This document shows, piece after piece, positions 17,292 through 25,968 of a stretch of 64,000 bases of DNA (position 1 is the stretch's first letter; the number at the start of each line of letters is the position of its first letter). Source of the stretch: an uncultured Clostridia bacterium (GTDB taxonomy: Bacteria; Bacillota; Clostridia; UBA1381); assembly GCA_934486735.1 (NCBI GenBank), contig CAKSQL010000001.1, positions 1 to 64,000 on the forward strand, in the 5' to 3' direction. The notes below the pieces were generated by a model. The model saw only the letters and a list, made by a program, of their open reading frames with translations. It was not told the origin of the DNA and did not search any database. The position numbers were made by a program, and so were the translations under genes.

Positions 17292-18101
17292 CTATTTTAA
17301 TTTATTTTTTCGATAAGCCGACGGAGAGACACCAAACCTTTTCGAAAAGCAGCCGGAAAAATAGTGCGCGTCGCAAAAACCTGTCTTTTCCGCAATATCC
17401 GACACAGGCAGCGCAGTGTTTTTAAGCATTGCGGCAGCCGCTGCAAATCGTTTCCTGAGCATATACTCATACGGCGTAACCCCATACTCGGCACGAAATT
17501 CACGAATCGCATGGCACTTTGAACAATATATTTTACTTGCTATTTCATCGAGCGTTATGCCGAAGTCGGTTGTGTTGTCTATGTACTCCTTAATGCCCCT
17601 CGCGACCGGCGACACTGCCGCATCACTGTTTTCATTTCCTGCAAGATGCTGAACTATCTTCAAGAAAACCACTGCGATTTTCTCGGAAATTATCCTCGCC
17701 CCTCCGGCGCTCCTCGATATATCTATAATCTCGGAAAAATATTTTTTCAGCTCCGGTGCGCGAAAATGCGCCCTGTCGCTCAAGCCGTAACACTCGGTTA
17801 TGCTCTTTGCAAGCTCACCCTCGAAATTTATCCACATTTTTGTCCATGGCTCGTCGGCATCGGAGTAATACAGGTGATCCCTGCCCTTTTTGAGATAATA
17901 TATATCTCCGCCAGATGCGATAAAGCTGTTCTTCCCCTCGTGCACTGTGCCGCTGCCCGATACAATATATTCCATAACGCAGGTCTCGGAATTGATTCTT
18001 TCTATTCTGTAGCTCCCGTCACAATATGATATTCCGCACATTGAGACAAAAAAGGGCAGTCCCTCGTCCTCTCCGACAAATGATACAATATCTTCCTTCA
18101 T
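17292..18101 (-). CDS. AraC-family transcriptional regulator
   Basis: A 269-residue regulator: an N-terminal cupin-type sensor domain (SGSGTVHEGKNSFIASGGDIYYLKKG) and a C-terminal double helix-turn-helix (about 165-265). The second HTH matches the AraC signature with SDIAEKTGFCDAHYFSGCFSKRFGVSPSAYRK. The start is taken at the ATG at 18101, with GAGGG eight bases upstream; the GTG five codons earlier overlaps that site. It is divergent from the glutaminase-A-like and GH2 genes across about 120 bases, the usual arrangement for a sugar-responsive activator of those genes. The ligand is not known. Confidence 0.9.
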   Translation of the reverse strand: MKEDIVSFVGEDEGLPFFVSMCGISYCDGSYRIERINSETCVMEYIVSGSGTVHEGKNSFIASGGDIYYLKKGRDHLYYSDADEPWTKMWINFEGELAKSITECYGLSDRAHFRAPELKKYFSEIIDISRSAGGARIISEKIAVVFLKIVQHLAGNENSDAAVSPVARGIKEYIDNTTDFGITLDEIASKIYCSKCHAIREFRAEYGVTPYEYMLRKRFAAAAAMLKNTALPVSDIAEKTGFCDAHYFSGCFSKRFGVSPSAYRKNKLK

Positions 18102-18136
18102 ATCAATATCCCTCACTTTTGTGCAAATATTCTGTA

Positions 18137-18165
18137 TTGTTTATCGTATTATATGATGATATAAT
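18137..18165 (+). promoter_or_regulatory. Sigma-A-like promoter for the glutaminase-like/GH2 operon
   Basis: TTGTTT (18137-18142), 17 bases, TATAAT (18160-18165), ending 55 bases before the first start codon, in the AraC intergenic region where an activator would bind. Confidence 0.55.
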
Positions 18166-18220
18166 TATACTACAACATGTAACGGCTGTCAACAAAAATT
18201 TGTATTGGAGAGATGAAAAA

Positions 18221-20191
18221 ATGAAATCACAAAACACACACTATCCTGCATATCCGCTGATATCCTGCGACCCGTATTTCAATGTGTGGTCGATGAGCGA
18301 CACGCTCTACGGCGACCAAACGCGCCACTGGACAGGCTCACTGCAGTCGATGACAGGAATTATCGTAATCGACGGAACGGCAAAAACATTCATGGGCAGA
18401 CTTCGTCACAATCCGCTCTACAATGCCTGCAGTCCGAAACCGATCGGGCAGAAAAGCGTTAAGGTAACTCCGCTCAAAACAATCTACACCTTTGCGGATG
18501 ACTCAATCGAACTTGAAGTCACATTCATGACTCCGCTGATTCCGACCGACCTAAAGCTTTTGAGCCGACCGGTTTCTTACATATCATATAAAATAAAATC
18601 GATTGATTCAAAAAAACACAATTGCAGGATATATATTGACGCATCCGCGCTGATGGCGGTCGATTCCTCCGATGACAGTGTGGTTTTCACAAAGCACCTC
18701 GATGTGCTTTGCTGCAGCGCCGCCAAGCAGAACATGCTCAAAAAAAGCGGTGACAACCTGCGCATCGAATGGGGGCATCTGCATATTGCAGCCCCCTGCG
18801 GCAAGCTCGGGATTACCGACGATTGGGGAAAAATCGCGCCGTATCGCGAACAACATAATGTAGACCGCGAATTTATATATAAGGAAATAAAGGTATCGGA
18901 TGAATACCCCGTTCTTTACTACACCAACGAGCACGAGGTCGAGAATAAAGAGAGCCGAGGATTTTTCTGCCTTGCTTACAACGACGTACATTCACTCGAA
19001 TACTTCGGCAAGCCGATTGACGCTTATTACAAAAAGGACGGCGAAACCTTTACCGCCGCACTAAAAGACGCTATAGACAATTACGAGCAAATTTCGGCAA
19101 TGGCAGACAAATTCGACAGCGAGCTTTTGGAAATGGCAGGCAAAATTTCGGATGATTACGCAAAGCTGATTTCGCTTGCATACCGCCAGGTAATTGCGGC
19201 TCATAAGCTTGCATGGGACGGCGAGGAGGCGATTTTTGTATCAAAGGAGTGCTTCTCCAACGGCTGTGCCGCAACGGTCGATGTGACATATCCGTCAATC
19301 CCGTTATTTCTCATCTTCAACCCCGATTTGGTTGAATATATGATGAATCCGATATTCAAAATGATAGACAAGGGACTTTGGCATTTTGACTTTGCTCCTC
19401 ACGATGCCGGACAGTATCCGCTTGTGAACGGGCAGGTCTACGGACTTATTGCAGACGAGCTTTTATACGAAATGCAGATGCCGATTGAGGAGTGCGGAAA
19501 TATGATTCTGTGCGCCGCAGCGGCCTGCCGCGCCAAGGGTGACACTTCGTATATCGAAAAGCATTTTGATGTGCTGAGCGGTTGGGCGGACTATCTTGTG
19601 AAATTTGGCTTTGATCCGGAAAATCAGTTATGCACCGATGACTTTGCCGGGCATCTTGCACATAATGCAAACCTATCGGTCAAGGCAATCATGGGAATTG
19701 CTGCATGGGGAATGATCCTTGGTATGCTTGGCAAGGACGGCAAAAAATACACAAGCATTGCAAAAGAGCTTGCGGCAAAGTGGAAAAATACCGCCTCGGA
19801 AGGTGACCATTACCGTCTTGCATTCGACAAAAAAGACAGCTGGAGCATCAAATATAACCTTGTGTGGGATAAACTTTTCGGACTCAATATATTTGATGAG
19901 GATATATTCACCGATGAAGTAAACTATTACATGACAAAAATAAACGAGTACGGTCTCCCTCTTGATTCGAGAAGTGACTACACAAAGAGCGACTGGCAGA
20001 TGTGGTCGACCGTCCTTTGCGATAATAAGGAATATACCGATGCGATTGTATCGGCAATGCTCAGAATGCTTGCGGAGACTCCCGACCTTGTGCCTTTCAC
20101 CGATTGGTATTATTCAAGCACGGCGATTCAAAGAGGTTTCCAAAACCGAACCGTCCAGGGCGGATTGTTTATAAATATGCTGAAATTTTAA
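18221..20191 (+). CDS. Glutaminase A-like protein (DUF4965/DUF1793 family)
   Basis: A 656-residue protein of the fungal glutaminase A (GtaA)-like family. The order is an N-terminal small domain (PAYPLISCDPYFNVWSMSDTLY), a beta-sandwich domain, a central domain around LAWDGEEAIFVSKECFSNGC, and a C-terminal alpha/alpha toroid with FAPHDAGQYP and LCTDDFAGHLAHNANLSVKAI. Many members sit beside glycosidases, and the toroid resembles glycoside hydrolases, so a glycan-active role is as likely as glutamine hydrolysis. No signal peptide is seen, so it is probably cytoplasmic. The start at 18221 has GGAG ten bases upstream; longer frames begin inside the AraC gene. It is followed after 17 bases by the GH2 gene. 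Confidence 0.8.
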   Translation: MKSQNTHYPAYPLISCDPYFNVWSMSDTLYGDQTRHWTGSLQSMTGIIVIDGTAKTFMGRLRHNPLYNACSPKPIGQKSVKVTPLKTIYTFADDSIELEVTFMTPLIPTDLKLLSRPVSYISYKIKSIDSKKHNCRIYIDASALMAVDSSDDSVVFTKHLDVLCCSAAKQNMLKKSGDNLRIEWGHLHIAAPCGKLGITDDWGKIAPYREQHNVDREFIYKEIKVSDEYPVLYYTNEHEVENKESRGFFCLAYNDVHSLEYFGKPIDAYYKKDGETFTAALKDAIDNYEQISAMADKFDSELLEMAGKISDDYAKLISLAYRQVIAAHKLAWDGEEAIFVSKECFSNGCAATVDVTYPSIPLFLIFNPDLVEYMMNPIFKMIDKGLWHFDFAPHDAGQYPLVNGQVYGLIADELLYEMQMPIEECGNMILCAAAACRAKGDTSYIEKHFDVLSGWADYLVKFGFDPENQLCTDDFAGHLAHNANLSVKAIMGIAAWGMILGMLGKDGKKYTSIAKELAAKWKNTASEGDHYRLAFDKKDSWSIKYNLVWDKLFGLNIFDEDIFTDEVNYYMTKINEYGLPLDSRSDYTKSDWQMWSTVLCDNKEYTDAIVSAMLRMLAETPDLVPFTDWYYSSTAIQRGFQNRTVQGGLFINMLKF

Positions 20192-20208
20192 GAAAGGATT
20201 GTTAAACA

Positions 20209-21957
20209 ATGAACATCCCAAGAAACGAGTATCCTCGCCCGACTTTGGTGCGCGATGAGTGGATAAACCTAAACGGCTGCTGGCAATTCGAAATCGACAA
20301 CGCAATGGTCGGAACAGAAAAGGAATTCTACAGCGGGAACACCGAGCTATCCGACAAAATCAATGTCCCGTTCTGCCCCGAAAGCAAGCTTTCCGGTATC
20401 GGTCACACCGATTTTATGAATTGCGTATGGTACAAAAAAAGCTTTAATCTCGACCGCGGCGACAAAAGAGTAATTCTCCACTTTGGTGCGGTGGACTATC
20501 ACGCACGCGTTTATATAAACGGAGAATTTGCCGGCGAGCATATCGGAGGCTACACTTCTTTTTCCCTCGATATAACAAAGCATGTTGTGTCGGGCGAAAA
20601 CTGTATAGTTGTTTGTGCCGAGGACGATTTGAGGAGCGGAAAGCAGCCAAGCGGCAAGCAATCGCCAAAACTTGAATCCTTTGTATGTTTTTACACGCGA
20701 ACAACAGGCATATGGCAGACGGTTTGGCTTGAACTTGTTGATAATTGCTATATAAAAAATATACGGCTGACAACAAATATCAGCCTGCCGTCGGTAAATA
20801 TCGGCATAAATCTGTCTGCGATGCCGAAAAATGCATATGTGATTGCCGAGGCATTTTGGGACGGCGAATCCGTCGGCAAAGAAAAAATCGAAATTTCATC
20901 AACGCAATCAGAGTTTGGTATGAAGCTTTCGCAAAAGCATCTGTGGGAACTTGGCAAGGGCGGTCTTTACGATTTAAAGCTGACGATAAAGGACGATAAC
21001 AAAATATACGACGAGGTTATGTCATACTTCGGTCTCAGGAGCGTTTCACTCGACGGCAGAGCCTTTAAGCTGAACGGAAAAACCGTTTTTGGGCGCTGGG
21101 TTTTGGATCAAGGCTTTTATCCGGACGGAATATATACCGCGCCGAGTGACGAGGACTTGAAAAATGACATCATATACTCCATGCAGCTCGGATTCAACGG
21201 CGCAAGACTTCACGAAAAAGTCTTTGAGGAAAGATTTTTATACTGGGCTGACAAGCTTGGATATATGGTTTGGGGCGAGCATGCGAACTGTGGACTGAAC
21301 ATAACCGCGACCGGCAGCGTGGATGCATTTTTGACTGAGTGGATTGAGGCTGTTGAGCGCGACTTTAACCACCCCTCGGTAATCGGCTGGTGTCCCTTCA
21401 ATGAGACCTGGGACACAGACGGGAATCGTCAGAACGACACTCTTTTAAGGACGGTCTACCGCGTGACAAAGGCACTTGATCCGACGCGCCCCGTCATCGA
21501 TACAAGCGGAAATTTTCATGTCGAGACCGATATATTCGATGTGCATGACTATGAGCAAGACCCCGAATTATTTGCGTCGCACTACACGAAAATTCTCGAT
21601 GGAATACTGGAGGACACTATCTACCGCAATCCTCAGCTGAGAGACAGACAGAAATACGATGGTGTTCAGCCTACCTTTGTCAGCGAGTACGGCGGTATTC
21701 AGTGGTCGATGGGCAAAACCGGCTGGGGCTACGGCAATGCGCCCAAAACCGAACAGGAATTTATCGAGCGATACAAGGGCTTAACCACCGCATTGCTTGA
21801 CAATGAGTATATGCTCGGATTCTGCTATACTCAGCTGTACGATGTGGAGCAGGAGCAAAACGGGCTGATGACTTATGACCGCAAGTTCAAATTTGACCCC
21901 GAAGTTATAAGAAAAATAAATACGAAGAAAGCGGCAATAGAAAAGTTGGATAAATAA
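20209..21957 (+). CDS. Glycoside hydrolase family 2 enzyme
   Basis: A retaining exo-glycosidase of 582 residues. The three GH2 domains are visible: sugar-binding beta-sandwich (1-175; LNGCWQFEID, VYINGEFAGEHIGGYTSF), Ig-like domain (about 176-280), and TIM barrel. Acid/base Glu399 lies in CPFNETWD and nucleophile Glu493 in FVSEYGG. It lacks a signal peptide, so it probably acts on imported oligosaccharides. Beta-galactosidase, beta-glucuronidase and beta-mannosidase activities all occur in this family, and I cannot choose between them. It is second in the operon with the glutaminase-A-like gene; AGAAAGGA precedes the ATG. The transcript ends at the hairpin at 22000. Confidence 0.92.
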   Translation: MNIPRNEYPRPTLVRDEWINLNGCWQFEIDNAMVGTEKEFYSGNTELSDKINVPFCPESKLSGIGHTDFMNCVWYKKSFNLDRGDKRVILHFGAVDYHARVYINGEFAGEHIGGYTSFSLDITKHVVSGENCIVVCAEDDLRSGKQPSGKQSPKLESFVCFYTRTTGIWQTVWLELVDNCYIKNIRLTTNISLPSVNIGINLSAMPKNAYVIAEAFWDGESVGKEKIEISSTQSEFGMKLSQKHLWELGKGGLYDLKLTIKDDNKIYDEVMSYFGLRSVSLDGRAFKLNGKTVFGRWVLDQGFYPDGIYTAPSDEDLKNDIIYSMQLGFNGARLHEKVFEERFLYWADKLGYMVWGEHANCGLNITATGSVDAFLTEWIEAVERDFNHPSVIGWCPFNETWDTDGNRQNDTLLRTVYRVTKALDPTRPVIDTSGNFHVETDIFDVHDYEQDPELFASHYTKILDGILEDTIYRNPQLRDRQKYDGVQPTFVSEYGGIQWSMGKTGWGYGNAPKTEQEFIERYKGLTTALLDNEYMLGFCYTQLYDVEQEQNGLMTYDRKFKFDPEVIRKINTKKAAIEKLDK

Positions 21958-21999
21958 TACAAAAAAGCACAACAAAGGCAGCTCTTAATAAAACATTTC

Positions 22000-22034
22000 A
22001 GCGAAACGGCATAGTATTTCTATGCCGTTTCGCT
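22000..22034 (+). terminator. Strong hairpin after the GH2 gene
   Basis: AGCGAAACGGCATAG (22000-22014) pairs perfectly over 15 bp with 22020-22034 around a five-base loop, followed by GTTTTG. Confidence 0.8.
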
Positions 22035-22215
22035 GTTTTGAGAACAGCGGCAACACACGCGCGGCAACATCAAACAAATTTGTCGGTGCAAAATTTATCA
22101 TTCCGGCAGCTCAAAATTCAAATATTATTACTCACAAACCAACACTCAAAATTGCAATATGAGAACTTTTTGTGGAAATTTTTTCAACAAAATAAATGAT
22201 TTTGAAATGAAAGTG

Positions 22216-22244
22216 TTGTAATTTTCAAAAACATGTGATATAAT
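22216..22244 (+). promoter_or_regulatory. Sigma-A promoter for a folded RNA leader or small RNA
   Basis: TTGTAA (22216-22221), 17-base spacer, TATAAT (22239-22244). The expected start site, about seven bases on, coincides with 22251, the first base of the long hairpin. Confidence 0.65.
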
Positions 22245-22250
22245 GATTGT

Positions 22251-22403
22251 GCCAAGCTATTCAAAATAATATTTCAGACTTTGTACCATTTTCCAAGGGG
22301 GTAGTCTGCCCTTTTTCTCTAACGCTACGAATTTGACAAAAATGCAGATTCCTCCAGTTAGAGAAAAAGACGAAGTCTGATTTTGATAAATGGATAGCTT
22401 GGC
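22251..22403 (+). ncRNA. Candidate structured RNA (small RNA or leader)
   Basis: A 153-base segment whose ends pair: GCCAAGCTAT (22251-22260) with ATAGCTTGGC (22394-22403). Inside, TCAAAA pairs with TTTTGA, TCAGACTT with AAGTCTGA, and TTTTTCTCTAAC (22312-22323) with GTTAGAGAAAAA (22357-22368), leaving a large asymmetric 5' bubble of about 30 bases and a 33-base apical loop. A promoter places its start at the first paired base and a terminator follows directly. It could be a 6S-like RNA, a leader controlling the secreted protein downstream, or a new class. No open reading frame of interest is inside. I could not match it to a known riboswitch core. Confidence 0.5.
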
Positions 22404-22452
22404 GGCACGGAGTTTGCGTTTTTTATGCGGCACTCCGGTGTCGCATTTTTTA
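22404..22452 (+). terminator. Intrinsic terminator after the structured RNA
   Basis: GGCACGGAGT pairs with ACTCCG-GTGTC (one bulge) and is followed by a T-run at 22446-22451. It lies between the folded RNA and the ribosome site of the next gene, as in attenuated leaders or independent small RNAs. Confidence 0.55.
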
Positions 22453-22537
22453 ATTTGCAAATAAAATTTAGGAGGGTAGTTTGTTTTTTCGTAAATTACA
22501 AAATGCAAAATTTTATTTTACGAAAGGAATTTTGAAA

Positions 22538-23479
22538 ATGAAAAAATTTATCTCACTTGTATTATTCGTAACTTTGGCAATTTCTTCAATCACTTGCGTA
22601 TCTGCTGCGGATGAAGGAATAAAGGTTTATCTCGAGGGAAGCAAAATCAATTTTGATGTTCAGCCTCAGACAATAAATGACAGAACAATGGTTCCGATAA
22701 GGGCAATTTTTGAGGCAATGGGCGCAAATGTGACCTGGGACGACGCCACCCAAACCGCAGTCAGCACCAAAGATGACACAACGGTAAAGATGACTTTGAA
22801 CAGCACTACCGAATATATCAATGATACCGCGCACACAATGGACGTTACGCCCGTTATAATTGACGGAAGAACTCTTGCGCCGGCAAGATATGTGGCGGAA
22901 GCTTTCGGATATTATGTCAATTGGGATGAAATGACTAAATCCGTTCTGATCAGCGAAAACGCAAATTTTGATATTTCACAGGTTAAGGACGGCACCCGCA
23001 AACATCCGTACAAATTCGGAGATACAGTCAGAATTAATGTTTTTAAGATGCTTGCGACAGAACCCAGGGCAACATTCGATATTACATTAAAAGGAATTTT
23101 AAGTCCCGAAGAAATGGAGAAAAAAATAAACAATTCGGACTACTACACATATAATAAAGATAAATACTGGCTGAATTGTGACGTATCGCTGATTTATTAT
23201 GAATCCGATTCAACATATAATTTTTCGGATATAATTCTTTTGGATCAAAAATTTGTTACAAACAACGGTACAACACAAAATGTTTCTTTTATGTACAAAG
23301 ACCCGAGCAAATCTACCTATTTGGAATTGTTTGAAGGCAATTCTTCGGAATGTTATATTCCTATAGATATATCCGAAGTACCGGACGGAGAAACCGTTGA
23401 TTACTTTACAATCACAACATATGTTGAAAGTAAAGATTATTCTATGGATGAAACAACGGTTTGGTTTTCTTTGAAATAA
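22538..23479 (+). CDS. Secreted protein with copper amine oxidase N-terminal domain
   Basis: A 313-residue exported protein. The signal peptide (MKKFISLVLFVTLAISS, cleaved near VSAAD) precedes two CuAO-N-type repeats: residues about 25-85 (QTINDRTMVPIRAIFEAMGANVTWD) and about 85-145 (VIIDGRTLAPARYVAEAFGYYVNWD). Despite the name this domain is a non-catalytic surface or peptidoglycan-associated module in Clostridia. The C-terminal half (about 150-313) is beta-rich and unrecognised. The ATG at 22538 has AAAGGA upstream and gives a normal signal peptide; a TTG at 22481 behind a perfect AGGAGG could extend it by 19 residues. The preceding RNA and terminator suggest its expression may be conditional. 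Confidence 0.85.
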   Translation: MKKFISLVLFVTLAISSITCVSAADEGIKVYLEGSKINFDVQPQTINDRTMVPIRAIFEAMGANVTWDDATQTAVSTKDDTTVKMTLNSTTEYINDTAHTMDVTPVIIDGRTLAPARYVAEAFGYYVNWDEMTKSVLISENANFDISQVKDGTRKHPYKFGDTVRINVFKMLATEPRATFDITLKGILSPEEMEKKINNSDYYTYNKDKYWLNCDVSLIYYESDSTYNFSDIILLDQKFVTNNGTTQNVSFMYKDPSKSTYLELFEGNSSECYIPIDISEVPDGETVDYFTITTYVESKDYSMDETTVWFSLK

Positions 23480-23540
23480 AACAAAAGAAACATTTTTAAC
23501 ATTTAAATGCTAACATATCAAAAATTATCGAAGTAACGAA

Positions 23541-23577
23541 AAACACGTACATCGCTTAAAAAGCGATATGCGTGTTT
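23541..23577. terminator. Bidirectional terminator
   Basis: AACACG-ACATCGCTT pairs with AAGCGAT-TGCGTGTT, flanked by A and T runs, between convergent genes (the CuAO-N protein and the egsA operon). Confidence 0.75.
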
Positions 23578-23588
23578 TTCGCGACTCC

Positions 23589-23637
23589 GTTTGCCGGTCT
23601 GTTGATATTCAGTGATCGGCAAACAGGCGCATTTTTT
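23589..23637. terminator. Second hairpin between convergent genes
   Basis: GTTTGCCG (23589-23596) pairs with CGGCAAAC (23617-23624); a T-run follows at 23631-23637 on the plus strand. Its position 20 bases past the egsA stop suits a terminator for that operon on the minus strand too. Confidence 0.5.
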
Positions 23638-23656
23638 TGATTTCGCATACAAAAAA

Positions 23657-24913
23657 TTATAATATTATCATATCTTTCATTCTCAGCAGAGTGAGACGGC
23701 GTCTCATATACGGCGAATATTTTACGCAGCTTTCGAAAAATGAGCGTTCCTTTTTGATATCCTCAATCGTGATTTTGCAGCCTGCTTTTTCCATTGCAGT
23801 CTTACATTCATCATAGCCCGGGACGCTGCGGATATACCCTGCAATCACTTTCCAATTTTTCTTAAGCTCGTCCTTATCAACCGCGTCTATGACATTATCG
23901 GGAGTATTGAGTTTTTTCACATCCTCAGCCATATTTCCGTAGAATCTATAGACATCATCCCAATCCACCGACTCATATTTTGTATCGATAACCTCATGTT
24001 CTGCCAGATTATTATAATATTTCAGCATTTCCAGGGTACACACACCCACATCATCGCCATGAAAATTAGGAATAATTCCGTCTCTAAGTTCAATACATTC
24101 CATCAAATGCGCGACAATATGCTCACTTCCGCTTGCCGGGCGCGAGTTTTTGGCAAAGCTCATTCCTATCCCGGTTTTAAGCAGCGCCTCAAAAATCTTG
24201 CCTGCGGTATGCTCATCGTTAATTGTCACCCTGTCCGCCAGGCTCACCAGCTCATCCGCCGCCCCTCTTGTGAGCGCGGCTATCCTTTCGCAATAATATT
24301 CACCTGTCAAAAGCGCGGAAATCTGCCAGTCGATAAGTCCGACATACTTTGCAATCATGTCCCCGAAGCCTGCCGATTTCAGCTCGTTCGGAGCAGCTGC
24401 CAAAACTCTCGTGTCGCCGATTATGACCTCGGGGCTTTTTGCCGGATATGTGGACTTGAATCCGTTATTCACAATCGGCGCGCCGTACGACGCGAATCCG
24501 TCCATAGACGGTGCGGTGGCAAAAATGCACATCCGCTTTTTCTGCCTTGCGCTCGCAAGGCGGCATATATCATTGAGCGAGCCTGTTCCGACCGACAGAA
24601 TCGATATATCTCTGCCTGCGACCGCTTTTTCAATTTCGTTCACATGCTCCATTGTCGCAACGCGCAGATTATCATATATTTTATATTCCACATTAAAGTC
24701 TTTAAGACTCTGCTCTATCCCGTCCGCCGCTTTTAAAGTATTTTTATCGGCAACAAGCAGGATATTCTTTGAAAATCCGTTTTCGCTCAATATGTCACCC
24801 ACATCAGACACTACCCCCGAGCCGATGCGGACATCATTTATCGCCGTTTCGTGCTTTTTTCCGCAGGGACATTCACTTTTGAAATCCTCTATTATATCCA
24901 TTATCTCCGACAT
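23657..24913 (-). CDS. egsA: Glycerol-1-phosphate dehydrogenase (EgsA/AraM type)
   Basis: Reduces dihydroxyacetone phosphate to sn-glycerol-1-phosphate with NAD(P)H, the stereochemistry used for archaeal lipids and, in Bacillus, for heptaprenylglyceryl phosphate. It is 418 residues of the iron-alcohol-dehydrogenase fold. An N-terminal CPCGKKH motif is typical of AraM; the Rossmann GTGSLNDICRLAS and FATAPSMDGFASYGAPI are conserved; metal ligands lie in SEHIVAHLME and NFHGDDVGV. It overlaps the HAD phosphatase by 41 bases, so the two are co-expressed. No geranylgeranyl- or heptaprenylglyceryl phosphate synthase (PcrB) is in the window, so use in lipids versus glycerol release is undecided. Confidence 0.9.
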   Translation of the reverse strand: MSEIMDIIEDFKSECPCGKKHETAINDVRIGSGVVSDVGDILSENGFSKNILLVADKNTLKAADGIEQSLKDFNVEYKIYDNLRVATMEHVNEIEKAVAGRDISILSVGTGSLNDICRLASARQKKRMCIFATAPSMDGFASYGAPIVNNGFKSTYPAKSPEVIIGDTRVLAAAPNELKSAGFGDMIAKYVGLIDWQISALLTGEYYCERIAALTRGAADELVSLADRVTINDEHTAGKIFEALLKTGIGMSFAKNSRPASGSEHIVAHLMECIELRDGIIPNFHGDDVGVCTLEMLKYYNNLAEHEVIDTKYESVDWDDVYRFYGNMAEDVKKLNTPDNVIDAVDKDELKKNWKVIAGYIRSVPGYDECKTAMEKAGCKITIEDIKKERSFFESCVKYSPYMRRRLTLLRMKDMIIL

Positions 24914-25715
24914 TTTCTTGTTCTCCTCTTTTCAAGTCGTTGTACAGCTTTAGAATATTTTCATATATGTAATCGGGATTTATCTTATATTTCCCGATAT
25001 CAGACATAACGCCCTCGCCGCTCAAAACAAATATCGAGCTTATCCCGGCATTCACTCCGCACGCGATATCGGTGTATAATCTGTCGCCGATTATCACCGT
25101 CTCGTCTTTTGTATACCCATACTTCTCCATTGCCAAGAGCGCCATCTCCGGCTGCGGCTTGCCGATAAAAAGCGGCTTTCTGCCCGTCGCGTTACACAGC
25201 ATTGCCGCAACAGAGCCGCAGTCCGGCACAGATCCGTACCGGGTCGGGCATACCCAATCCGGGTTGGTCGCCACATAATCAACGCCTTTGTTCAGCAATA
25301 TGCAGGAATCTTCAAGTTTTTTAAAGGTCAGCTCGGTGTCAAAGCCCATGCAAAGGCAATCAATGTCCTCCTCTTGCTCAGTTGTGATATTCAAACACTC
25401 GTCACTCAGCTGCTTTCTGAATGATGTTGTCCCAAAGGCATATATCTTTTTATATTTTTTCTTCTTCAAGCATACTATCGTCGCATCGGCAGACGTGAGA
25501 AAATCGTCCTTTTGCGATGCTATCCCGAGATTTGCAAGCTTTTCTATGTACTTTTCAACGCTTTTTGAGGAATTATTGGTCAGAAAGACATATTTTCCGC
25601 CGATTTGTCTGATATATTGCAAAAAATCCGTTGTGCCGTCAAAAAGCTTGTCATCTAAATATATCGTTCCGTCCATATCGAGCAAAAACAATCTTTTGTT
25701 TCTTAAGCCGTTCAT
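24873..25715 (-). CDS. HAD-IIA phosphatase (NagD/AraL-like)
   Basis: A 280-residue HAD hydrolase with a C2 cap, the class that includes NagD, AraL and glycerol phosphate phosphatases. The motif I FLLDMDGTIY holds nucleophile Asp13 and Asp15; motif II FLTNNSS, the conserved Lys in FIGKPQP and motif IV GDRLYTDIACG are all present. The start is set at the ATG at 25715, which has AAGGGGG six bases upstream. The 41-base overlap with egsA suggests the pair makes and dephosphorylates glycerol-1-phosphate, or that the phosphatase clears a by-product; both ideas are inference from position. A bidirectional terminator lies upstream. Confidence 0.88.
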   Translation of the reverse strand: MNGLRNKRLFLLDMDGTIYLDDKLFDGTTDFLQYIRQIGGKYVFLTNNSSKSVEKYIEKLANLGIASQKDDFLTSADATIVCLKKKKYKKIYAFGTTSFRKQLSDECLNITTEQEEDIDCLCMGFDTELTFKKLEDSCILLNKGVDYVATNPDWVCPTRYGSVPDCGSVAAMLCNATGRKPLFIGKPQPEMALLAMEKYGYTKDETVIIGDRLYTDIACGVNAGISSIFVLSGEGVMSDIGKYKINPDYIYENILKLYNDLKRGEQENVGDNGYNRGFQK

Positions 25716-25922
25716 CAAAATCCCCCTTTGCATAATTATTATATAATACTATCGGCACAAAATCAACAGCGGCGGCAAAATGGGAGGATTGTACGCAAAC
25801 AGATGACAAATGTGCAAAAATGCGCAAGAGTGAGCCAAAAAGTTTTTGACAAAAGCACCGCATGCACGTGTGAGAACAAAGCGCGTTTTTTGCAATTGCG
25901 TTTAATTCAATTTACTGCATGC

Positions 25923-25954
25923 AAAAAAGTTCGGCAAAACAGCCGAACTTTTTT
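25923..25954. terminator. Bidirectional terminator after the beta-helix gene
   Basis: AAAAAAGTTCGGC pairs perfectly with GCCGAACTTTTTT (13 bp) around a six-base loop, directly after the stop codon of the beta-helix gene; it marks the end of the exported-protein cluster. Confidence 0.85.
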
Positions 25955-25968
25955 CAAGCAATTTAATA

